Shown here: positions 12,901-17,796 of the stretch, piece by piece | Position numbering within the stretch: position 1 is the first letter of the stretch | Layout: each line of letters begins with the position of its first letter | Assembly: GCA_045107005.1 (NCBI GenBank) | Contig: JBGCFP010000007.1 | Coordinates: 32,650 to 96,649 of the forward strand | Length of the DNA: 64,000 nucleotides | Reading direction: 5' to 3' | Source: JBCCMA01 sp045107005 | GTDB taxonomy: Bacteria > Pseudomonadota > Gammaproteobacteria > Steroidobacterales > JBCCMA01 | Position numbers and translations under genes: made by a program | Notes under the pieces: model-generated | Told to the model about the DNA's origin: nothing | Databases searched by the model: none | Seen by the model: only the letters and a program-made list of their open reading frames with translations

Positions 12901-15900
12901 AACTTGAGCAGCGACACACTGATTTACGCAGAAGGTGCGGGAGCGGTTGTCATCGATCAGATGACCGACGCCGCGGTCAGCGACGCCGATTCGGTCGATT
13001 TCGACACGGGGACACTGACCGTCTCGTTTGCGACTGGCAGCGACAGCGCTGAAGATATACTGGGCATCGCAAACATTGGGACCGGCGCAGGCCAGATAGG
13101 TATCAGTGGGCTCAGTGTTACCTACGGCGGCGTGGCCATCGGTACGTTTGCCGGCGGCGCCAGCGGCACCGATCTGGTAATCACTCTGAATGCCAATGCG
13201 GATGCGGTGGCTACGTCAGCGCTGATCCGAGCCATCACCTACCAGAACAACGACACCGATAGCCCGACCATTGGCGATCGAACAGTGCGCTTTATCCTGA
13301 CTGACGGCGATGGTGGCACCAGCTCCAACTACGACACCACCGTGAGCGTGACATCGGATAACGATGCACCCGTGCTAGGCAACAATTCGCTGACAATCAG
13401 TGAAGGCGCAACCGTCATCCTCGACAGCATGAATGTCTCAGCGACCGACGTCGACGATGCGAACGGCACGTTGCAGTTCACCGTCAGCAGTGTGACCAAC
13501 GGGCAGTTTGAACTGGTCGCGAACGCCGGTGTTGCCATCACCTCTTTCACACAAGCGCAGATTACCGCCGGTGCCGTGCAGTTCGTGCACTCCGGAGGCG
13601 AAACGGCGCCGACGTACAGCGTTTCGGTGAGCGACGGCGGGCTGACTGACGGCCCCGAAGCGGCCACCATCACGTTCACTAATATCAACGACGCCCCGGT
13701 GATCGGCAACAACTCGTTGACCATCAGCGAAGGCGGTACAGTCGTGCTCGACAGTTCGGACCTGTCGGCGACCGACGCCGAGACCGCTGCGGGTTCGCTG
13801 CAGTTCACCGTCAGCAGTGTGACCAACGGGCAGTTTGAACTTGTGGCGAACGCGGGTGTTGCCATCACCTCTTTCACACAAGCGCAGATTACCGCCGGTG
13901 CCGTGCAGTTCGTACACTCTGGAGGCGAAACGTCGCCTACCTACAGCGTTTCGGTGAGTGACGGTTCTCTCACCGATGGACCTGAAGCGGCCACTATCAC
14001 ATTCACCAACGTCAACGACGCGCCTGTCATTGGCAACAACTCGTTGACCATTAGCGAAGGCGGCACAGTTGTCCTTGACGGTTCTAATTTATCCGCTCTC
14101 GATGCCGAGACCGCTGCGGGTTCGTTGCAGTTCGCCGTTAGCAGTGTGACCAACGGTCAATTTGAACTGGTGGCCAACGCTGGTGTCGCCATCACGTCAT
14201 TCACCCAGGCGCAAATCGCATCTGGCGCCATACAGTTTGTCCACGACGGTACAGAGAACGCGCCAACGTACAGTGTATCGGTTAGCGACGGCTCTCTGAC
14301 CGACGGCCCCGAAGCGGCCACCATCACGTTTACCAACGTGAACGACGCTCCAGTGATCGCATACAATTCATTGACCATCACCGAAGGTGGAGCGATCGTG
14401 CTTGACGGTTCTAACCTGTCGGCAACTGATGCGGAAACCGCTGCTGGCTCGCTGACATTTGATGTCAGCGGCATCGTAAACGGGCAATTCGAACTGGTTG
14501 CCAACGCGGGCGTCGCGATCACCTCGTTCTCGCAGGCACAAGTGGCGTCCGGGGCAATACAGTTCGTCCACGACGGTACGGAAAACGCACCCGCCTACAA
14601 CGTCACCGTCAGTGACGGCGCATTGGCCATTGGGCCCGACGCAGCCACGGTTTCGTTTATCGGCGTCAATAACAGCCCAGTGATCGCTAACAATTCCCTG
14701 ACCGTCAATGAGGGCGAAACCGTTGTCCTTGATGCAAGCGACCTGTCCGCCACCGATTCGGACTCGGCCACCGGCTCGCTCCAATTCACGGCAAGCGATA
14801 TTACCGGCGGCCAATTTGAGCTGACCGCCGCACCGGGCGCTGCAATCACAACGTTCACCCAAGCCCAGGTCATTGCAGGCGACGTCCAGTTCGTGCACTT
14901 CGGCGGTGAAGTTGCACCCGCCTACCGCGTTTCGGTCAGTGACGGCAACTTGAGCGCCGGACCACAGAGCGCCAACATTAGCTTCAGCAACCTCAACGAC
15001 GCGCCAATCATCGCCAACAACGCCCTGACGATCAGCGAAGGTGGCAGCGTCATCCTCGACAGCGCAAACCTCTCGGCCACCGACACCGATTCGAACACCG
15101 ACTCATTGGCGTTTGTCGTCAACGACGTCACTAACGGACAGTTTGAACTAGTCGCCAATCCCGGTGCTGCGATCACAACGTTTACTCAGTTGCAGCTCGT
15201 CTCAGGTGAGATTCGGTTTGTCCATTTCGGGAGTGAGTCGGCACCGACCTATAGCGTCACGATCAGCGACGGCGACCGAAGCCGCGGACCTGACGCTGCC
15301 GCGATTGTCTTCGTGCCGGTGAACGACGCGCCGGTCCTGCTGACCAATTCACTGTCGATTATTCAAGGTCAAACCATCATCATCGGCGCGTCCAACCTGT
15401 CAGCAGGCGATGCGGACAGCGCGCTCGCATCACTGACGTTCAACGTCAGTGATGTGCACGGAGGTCAGTTTGAGCTCGTGTCGAATCCCGGACTTGCGGT
15501 TACGACATTTACGCAAACACAGATTGAAAACGGTGTCGTGCAGTTTATCCACGACGGCAGCGTCGAAGCTCCGGCCTATCAGGTGACCGTCAGCGACGCA
15601 GCGGCGACCAGCGCGGCGCAGGCCGCATCCATTGCGTTTTCCGCTGCCAACACTGCGCCCACGATAGTCGTCAATCAGACACCTGTTGTCACGGAAAACC
15701 AGACGGCCGTTCTGCACGTCAACGGCAGCGATATCGACGGCGATGCTTTGACCTACCTGATTGCCGGTGGCGATGACTCGAGTTCATTCAGCATCGATGC
15801 TCAGTCGGGCGCGCTGAGTTTTATTACGGCACCGGACTTTGAAGCGCCCACCGACGCGAACGCTGACCGTCTCTACGACGTCGACGTCGCGGTCGATGAT

Positions 15901-16881
15901 GGGCGCGGTGGCCAGACGCAAAGCACCCTTCAGGTCAGGGTTGTCAATGACAATGAATCCCCGTCGCTCGACGATGCAACGTTCACCCTGAACGTGGCCG
16001 ATGCGGTCAGCCTGATTGCGCAACTGCCCGCATCCGATCAAGACGCCGATGATCAGCTCACCTATTCGATCATCGAGTCGCAGAGTAGCAGCGCTTTCGC
16101 GATTGATCCCGGTACCGGTGCACTGCGCAGCGTGTCCGATCAACTTCCTGACGGCGTTTACGATATTCAGGTACAGGTTAGCGACGCGGCGGGGGTTAGC
16201 GTCACGGCCAGTGTCAAGATCTCGATCTGGAGCAACCAATCCGCCTCTCAGGCCAGCTCGATCAAGCCTGCCGAGCGGGACAACACGACCTCAGCGACGC
16301 CAACCGGGGAACGCCCGGATACTGTGACCACATCGGGCAGCGAATCGGATGCCGAGGCCAGCACGCCTGGCACGATCAGTGATGCGGCACTCGCCGGATT
16401 CTCTGGACTGCCTGACTTAGGGATCGATCTAGCCAGCACGCCGATTCTGATTTCCGACGCCGCTGGCGAGCAAGCCAACGACAGAAGCGCGAATGCGCAA
16501 ACGGATCGCCCTGCGCTAACGGCAGGCTACGCGGCCGAACTGGCCGTGACACTTGAACAACTGGTGCTCGAGTTTAACGTCGGGCAAATTGAGGATATCG
16601 CGCAGGCGTTCAGTAAGCTCACGGTGAATATTCCGCCCGACCTGGCGATGGCCCTCGAGAGAATGGTGTCCGATGACCGGGCTGGATCCACGGAATTGGA
16701 CCTGCGCGTGACGGGCGCCGTCGTTGGCAGTGTCTCCCTGTCCGCCGGTTTTGTTATTTGGGTACTGCGCGCCGGCTCGTTGATGGGCAGCTTGCTGGCC
16801 AGTCGGCCGCTGTGGTCGTCGATCGATCCGCTGCCGATTTTCTGGGCAGACGATGACGACGACCATCATCTCCCGTCGTAG
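934..16881 (+). CDS. Giant LEPR-XLL multidomain surface protein
   Basis: 5315 residues from GTG 934, the first start after an in-frame stop; no clear ribosome site. Order: basic N-terminus and LEPR-XLL motif EELEKRVLFSADVP (29-42); degenerate DUF4347-like region (~79-210); CSLREA-like SLREAILALN and a right-handed beta-helix (~270-800); LamG jelly rolls near 815, 1305, 1966, 2293 and 3150; two C-type-lectin-like domains (~1076-1222, ~1726-1876); choice-of-anchor-C/DUF642-like part (~1568-1719); seven delta-60 repeats (~2520-2886); FG-GAP/VCBS repeats with DxDGDGD loops (~3373-3730); seven 109-residue cadherin/CSPG-like repeats (4143-4905); two cadherin-like domains; hydrophobic C-terminal segment (~5265-5305) ending in an acidic/His tail. 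Such proteins are usually Ca-binding adhesins or matrix proteins. Sugar-binding modules beside alginate lyases suggest adhesion to algal polymer, which is inference. No secretion genes are nearby. Confidence 0.9.
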   Translation: MSSSALDRWKAWLKTRRPRQAGRAGVHSEELEKRVLFSADVPWADQFVALTDAPADALHNEQQQRVVAPRHADGDQKSYVVAVDASAIQWSKSQGSDLLMALSETGLDVTLLERTGEAFAQLSDLIGARSNIGNVHLFTTASSSGLALGTAHADTTYLLNRATEISQWRAQFDQDADFALHVAGAGQFSDFAHVGELIGTLTGASVSTGDSIAPDVASLSLLRLPADGALGSDGGVASVNAEQPIEPDALNTEKEPVDRDSARLYNAGQITITVTNTTDTVNGDTSSLTNLIASQGGDGISLREAILALNEPTNGAGPHVIEFNISGAGPHTIAVASALPGIENPVIIDGTSEPDFAGTPMIVIDGVAAGVGARGIDLQAGSSGSTVRGLVIHRFDGTQIATFTGSDGNTIAGNYLGVDATGTTATVHTGTTVFIQSDGNIIGSSDAADRNVIAGGANGIVVSGGNTNQISGNYIGSDASGNTSLGLSLDGIRLENGASGNTIGGATSDAGNVVVGTGSEAIQIDGPGSDNNTVQHNLIGVSADGLTALGVGDDGIYITGTVDGTNILDNIIGNPGLAGIQLIGAISNTVIQGNIIGTDVTLAQNWGSDFSGIRLASGAFNTTIGGTGAGEGNVIANSGASSPTSDGIGLDATAGTGNTIRGNSIYNSANLGIDLNADDLSGNDAGDTDGNANNTQNYAVLNSAGVNGSGNLAFEIDTTTLASGGGTYTIDFYASTDLEDGNVEGRRYLGSISGIANGNATLNGAIGSTTLQSGEYVTLTTTDSNGNTSEFSNNVVAYAEPAYDLRPTSANGGGLALNTNGGNDSYLIADDGDDVLGGLGQLSFEVQFSSQDQGQIVLASYAGAATSNEFFVAIETNGDLAFAIAGNDTVTLATNFDFNALRDGQTHTLGLTWDNGAGNWTVYVDGVARDSGTGHNASQSLEANGTLVFGQEQDTVEGQFDPSQVFSGTLYNVRFFSDLRTAAEMAASFASALPYNEAGLVAQWRFDTLSSNGVVIDDVAGNNLTIKHVTEDGFAQDSPALSLNVSEAAVTGTIIGTVTATDDDRQALIDSLLAADPALVYSAELDQFYRRSNGFADFSTSQSNATAFTLNGVNGQLATIRSALEQQIVVSTAGGAIAYIGASDAAVEGEFRWLDGTDEADLFWLGDDAGYAPNNAYSNWLGGRPDGGTAQSSITIGANGLWDDQFGNTSYRSIIQWDGDAVLDATQPLIYSIEAETVDGAFAIDSDSGDIRVLDGSLLNFDTNDVHTLTIRTVDGDGNSYEKDITIRVNAVGESNGTPTGINTGIELNADGGNDAYLITTDAQTLLGGLDSVTVEIAFQTTATNEQSLFSYDTDLQTNALLISLTPSGEISARVNDVSHTFSTTPLSADLRDGQLHHVAVSWDSETGMLTAYVDGEFLESVAGIQTSATLSSDPDSAIVLGQEQDGVDTGYDSTVRFSGTLYDVRIWDNVREAADIGLNYQHRLDLTPAQAAALGLVANWQMTGFDGSGDAVDIVSGNNLSVSHAAGAGFVASTPRDDLHIAENAVDGDTVGFVVPGDPDVSNDIVEGGLFLNASGSNVGSVSAFGDWTVTAGSVDSTGFERGPLGGRAIDMNGSGSAGSLSQTLQTVVGQQYQIVFALSGNWEGGDATKDLRVSAAGTSVDFHISEPTGWSSSNMLWENRTLTFTATDTTTDLTFASLEVALSHGAMITDVQVIEVPAAVTAILNNDTTLSYDAATGKFYRLVTAAEEFDTAVSNATTATLNGISGQLVTIRGDYENEIVRGFADTADSDVWLGATDRSFEGVFYWLDGSTDADIFWTGGDSGSATAGHYANFQGSGPDDFGGAQDEVALLNSNGQWDDRGAGTTNAYVIEWDAQEVLASYTYSLTDNAGGRFVIDTATGEIRVADAALLDHETAAMHDVIVQVTDAAGAAYSQSATIVIDNGVEAAQSLPGLGSSAALNAHTPVIHLRLGEGSGATAFDSARNNDGTYNGVVLDSSGAIVGDSDTAVTFNGAEYVEVAHSPDFDLDEGTIQLWFNTDEITQTGTLFSKDVNNFADGGHITARYFPNGEIEVRLQSDSASFTVRTNASTQPISDNEWHHFAFSFGDDGMRLYIDGQLLDTDGYTGGLFTSSGGSGNEEALIIGASNLTSTPGTTNSLNEFFEGQIDEFAILDQQLSDAEVLRLANASSLGVSATEDTPLVFSVANGNAITVDDTVASANTLLRVSLSVTNGTLSLSQLTNLTIIDGANHSDYLIVDGTESDLNAALEGMTFTPGANFNGNVSVSMTTAVAADLIAHYTFDDGTANDQNASTDYDGSFFGNATVVADMDRGNVLTLDGDGDYVQIDGLFGEPQNVTLAAWINTDSVDSLGGGVISLGGEPALYLNSAGQMEAYYNSGAAHFITDSDSVLGTGWRHVAMTVDTLSDVMTLYIDGVAVGTVTAPDSIEYVPASTTYIGRDGRGTSDWDFNGQIDDARVFDRALTADEIAAIAGNRDTASDTIVVSVAAVNDAPSFEFPGQTVLTEAQTGHGQGNDIAVLADGSMLVIAYDSTGTLALARLNADGSLDTSFGTSGFAASAPFIQTLAVQANGQIVVGGADSGDIMIARYNADGSLDTDFGTGGTTTLATGTSDEATDIAIAADGSIVVVGNYGSDSFVARFDTDGVLDSSFDGDGIALINLGVGGETLESVALQSDGMIVAGGTNHVVRVDTNGSLDLLFDGDGILDTGHTVEAVIVLADGSIAATGESADALVISRYDANGVPDTDFGVAGVATWSHSEDAIGTDLVQQADGRIVVSGNTTDYPTDWVAVRFNLDGTLDTTFGDSGAWVMDQSTDLSESFALALYDDGNTQRIVIGGYTTNLVNSASHSVVRLNNNGTPDTTLATNTLDGNPTYVEGDAAVILDDDVQIFDQELSGTDDFGGTALVLQRNGGSNTDDQFSATGDLVFNAGTLELNFADVGNYANANGQLILTFATGVSTDQVNAVMRAIAYSNTSDSPPASVQIDWTFGDGNAGAQGSGGSALVTGSTVVNITDVDEPATLTVPIAQSVDEDTPLTFSVIGGNAIVLESGSLNDPMVTVTLSVTNGSLTLLTTAGITFVDGTNNGNATITLLGTESAINAALDGMQFQGDQDYNGSDTLTVTTGSSTAVETDLYARYEFFGGATTDDTGNGFDGTLIGDPTLTSDAERGDVLTFDGDDRISIVNGTAGLGNTVTISAWVNLDAGQEEAVFLSIGDEFYVTLDRDFAAYSIGVTANNFSTNNLNSTNNIAGEGWNHVAATFNQTTKELYLYLNGVLVTSSTFNFTDVDWATADSQNITIGSLSDGTDSFAGSLDDIRIYTSELSRSQIVAVMGDHGFDSETVAITVDAVNDAPVFTTLPPTTEAIIDNAVAGASVITSVDVDGDGDLDIIGATENGQIYWYANDGDGGFSAATSIFNTAGYEFASIATGDLDGDGDLDFVVSNNTPDNSEDGILVFDNQFVETGTVSFTMTSMESTAFGAFDVAIADIDGDTRLDIVASFNTTGEIRAYEQNVAGVFTPSVVGALSGAKGIDVADLDGDGSLDIVAAGSGAVQWFENDSTTNPGFTSRVAAAMTDVVDVAVGDFNGVAGPDIGYIRGFFSTRIGWLENDGNATPGFIDQDLGSLGNFSVPTDLIAADIDGGGSTDLVVSLSGSNSVRVYDNNGSGTFTQTSQPLSPGSPQSIAAADLDGDGDLELLYALPGDSAFAAQFNRGAGVFSTVNANEDTTLNGLQVQIDDVDAQSNDLSVTLTVANGIVTIPTGAVTFAGGANSGSSVTLTGTVAQINTALNSFTFTPNADYHGDAQIDIAVNDQGNTGSGGVAVSNESILIHVRSENDAPVVTVSVTDVNFTEQSPVGIDVNATITDIDDTTLTGAIIRISANYEIGVDQLQFTNQNGISGTYDNGSGILTLSGLASVADYQTALRSIVFANTSDTPSTATRTIEWTVNDGDLNSASVTRDITVATVADAPVIANLSSDTLIYAEGAGAVVIDQMTDAAVSDADSVDFDTGTLTVSFATGSDSAEDILGIANIGTGAGQIGISGLSVTYGGVAIGTFAGGASGTDLVITLNANADAVATSALIRAITYQNNDTDSPTIGDRTVRFILTDGDGGTSSNYDTTVSVTSDNDAPVLGNNSLTISEGATVILDSMNVSATDVDDANGTLQFTVSSVTNGQFELVANAGVAITSFTQAQITAGAVQFVHSGGETAPTYSVSVSDGGLTDGPEAATITFTNINDAPVIGNNSLTISEGGTVVLDSSDLSATDAETAAGSLQFTVSSVTNGQFELVANAGVAITSFTQAQITAGAVQFVHSGGETSPTYSVSVSDGSLTDGPEAATITFTNVNDAPVIGNNSLTISEGGTVVLDGSNLSALDAETAAGSLQFAVSSVTNGQFELVANAGVAITSFTQAQIASGAIQFVHDGTENAPTYSVSVSDGSLTDGPEAATITFTNVNDAPVIAYNSLTITEGGAIVLDGSNLSATDAETAAGSLTFDVSGIVNGQFELVANAGVAITSFSQAQVASGAIQFVHDGTENAPAYNVTVSDGALAIGPDAATVSFIGVNNSPVIANNSLTVNEGETVVLDASDLSATDSDSATGSLQFTASDITGGQFELTAAPGAAITTFTQAQVIAGDVQFVHFGGEVAPAYRVSVSDGNLSAGPQSANISFSNLNDAPIIANNALTISEGGSVILDSANLSATDTDSNTDSLAFVVNDVTNGQFELVANPGAAITTFTQLQLVSGEIRFVHFGSESAPTYSVTISDGDRSRGPDAAAIVFVPVNDAPVLLTNSLSIIQGQTIIIGASNLSAGDADSALASLTFNVSDVHGGQFELVSNPGLAVTTFTQTQIENGVVQFIHDGSVEAPAYQVTVSDAAATSAAQAASIAFSAANTAPTIVVNQTPVVTENQTAVLHVNGSDIDGDALTYLIAGGDDSSSFSIDAQSGALSFITAPDFEAPTDANADRLYDVDVAVDDGRGGQTQSTLQVRVVNDNESPSLDDATFTLNVADAVSLIAQLPASDQDADDQLTYSIIESQSSSAFAIDPGTGALRSVSDQLPDGVYDIQVQVSDAAGVSVTASVKISIWSNQSASQASSIKPAERDNTTSATPTGERPDTVTTSGSESDAEASTPGTISDAALAGFSGLPDLGIDLASTPILISDAAGEQANDRSANAQTDRPALTAGYAAELAVTLEQLVLEFNVGQIEDIAQAFSKLTVNIPPDLAMALERMVSDDRAGSTELDLRVTGAVVGSVSLSAGFVIWVLRAGSLMGSLLASRPLWSSIDPLPIFWADDDDDHHLPS
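13360..15648 (+). repeat. Seven in-frame 327-bp tandem repeats (109 aa each)
   Basis: Inside the giant gene, seven consecutive units of exactly 327 bp begin at 13360, 13687, 14014, 14341, 14668, 14995 and 15322. Each starts N-(D/S)-(A/S)-P-V/I and carries SLTISEGGTVVLD, NGQFELVANAG, FTQAQI and QFVHDG-type blocks. Units 1-3 are nearly identical in DNA over long stretches, while units 5-7 have diverged. The pattern matches cadherin-like CSPG/NG2 repeats. Not one codon has been gained or lost between units, which argues for recent copying or selection on repeat length. Confidence 0.9.
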
Positions 16882-17108
16882 AGATGTCAATTTTGTGGCG
16901 CAAACGGGGCTGACCGACGCAAGTCGCTCAAATCGCCCCATCACAATGCATTTGACGTCCAGCGCGCACAATCGCGTCGCGGTCATCGCGATCGAACTGA
17001 CCCAACACGTTGATTTTCCGCGCTCGCCGAGTTGGCACAGATCCTGCTAGTCCATATCTCGTAGCAATGCGTTTATCAACGAAATGGATACTCGACGAGG
17101 AGAATCCC

Positions 17109-17363
17109 ATGATCAGAGCCAGTAACTTAGTCAGTCTATCGCCCAGCGGCGCAACGGCCGTTACCATCAGTGACGTCGCCAAGCGCGTCGGTGTTTCCAT
17201 CAAGACCGTGTCTCGCGTCGTCAATCGGGCACCCAACGTGCGCCCCGAAACTCGCGATCGTGTGCAGCAGGCGATCGATGACATGAACTATCGTCCCAAC
17301 CCGGTTGCCGTGAGCCTCGGACGTATGCGTCGTCGCGATCCGCTGCCTCTGACGACGGCCTAG
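17109..17363 (+). CDS. LacI-type HTH protein lacking the sensor domain
   Basis: 84 residues from ATG 17109, chosen because GAGGAG lies just upstream. Residues ~18-63 are a typical LacI/GalR DNA-binding domain: VTISDVAKRVGVSIKTVSRV followed by NRAPNVRPETRDRVQQAI and the hinge NYRPNPVAVSLG. Full LacI proteins have about 330 residues; here the frame ends after RMRRRDPLPLTTA, and the next bases do not encode a periplasmic-binding-like domain in any frame. It is either a remnant of a larger regulator or a stand-alone DNA-binding protein without a ligand sensor. Its position beside the alginate locus suggests the parent controlled sugar genes. HTH identity is certain; current function is unknown. 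Confidence 0.8.
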   Translation: MIRASNLVSLSPSGATAVTISDVAKRVGVSIKTVSRVVNRAPNVRPETRDRVQQAIDDMNYRPNPVAVSLGRMRRRDPLPLTTA

Positions 17364-17368
17364 TTACG

Positions 17369-17539
17369 ATGAGCGATCCGGTGGACGGTGTGCTCAAAGT
17401 CTTCGAGCAATATCGCGGCCGCGAAACACAACGGTCTGACGAGCTGTTGTCCACCACAAAACGACAACCAAATGCGCCAGAAGCCAACGAACCGGCGGAC
17501 GCTGAGGCGCATGACGCTGATCCGCGTGATAGCGGATAG
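17369..17539 (+). CDS. Small acidic ORF after the LacI-type HTH gene
   Basis: A 56-residue frame from ATG 17369 to TAG 17539 starts 5 bases after the HTH gene stops, so it could be translated by coupling. The peptide begins MSDPVDGVLKVFEQYRGRE and ends in an Asp/Glu/Ala-rich tail with ADAEAHDADPRDSG. No ribosome site is clear and no family is recognised. Codon choice looks coding. It may be a real small protein or part of the debris of a disrupted regulator. Confidence 0.35.
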   Translation: MSDPVDGVLKVFEQYRGRETQRSDELLSTTKRQPNAPEANEPADAEAHDADPRDSG

Positions 17540-17588
17540 CAGCGTCAGAGTCGGTGACGTTCTTCATTGTCGGAGGCAAGCGAGACAC

Positions 17589-17796
17589 TCACTCTGATCC
17601 CGTGCTCGGGACAGGGTGCTCGCGATTCCGGCGCTCGGCCATCTTGAGGAAATAGTCGGACATTCGGGCATCGCGCACCTGACGGCAAAACGCCAGGAAG
17701 GTTTCGTCAAGAATCGGGGCACCGACCGCCGAGCCAACCAAACCATTGAATCCGTTGTGACGCCGTCAACAGGACGGACGCCAGACCCTGGGTCAT
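17589..17796 (-). pseudogene. Coding-like fragment behind the 739-aa PL6 gene, probably frameshifted
   Basis: On the minus strand an ATG at 17796-17794 overlaps the TGA of the PL6 gene (CGATGA) and opens MTQGLASVLLTASQ. That frame soon becomes implausible and stops. Near 17755 a second frame takes over with convincing coding character: GFNGLVGSAVGAPILDETFL, then FCRQVRDARMSDYFLKMAER, ending STGSE at a TGA (17589-17591). Joined, they would make a ~70-residue protein coupled to the lyase, broken by one frameshift. Alternatively the second part is a ~50-residue protein starting at TTG 17741. No family is recognised. Confidence 0.3.

Noticed and set aside
13360..15648. CRISPR-like array
   Set aside because: The repeats are 327 bp, in frame and without spacers; they code for a protein domain.
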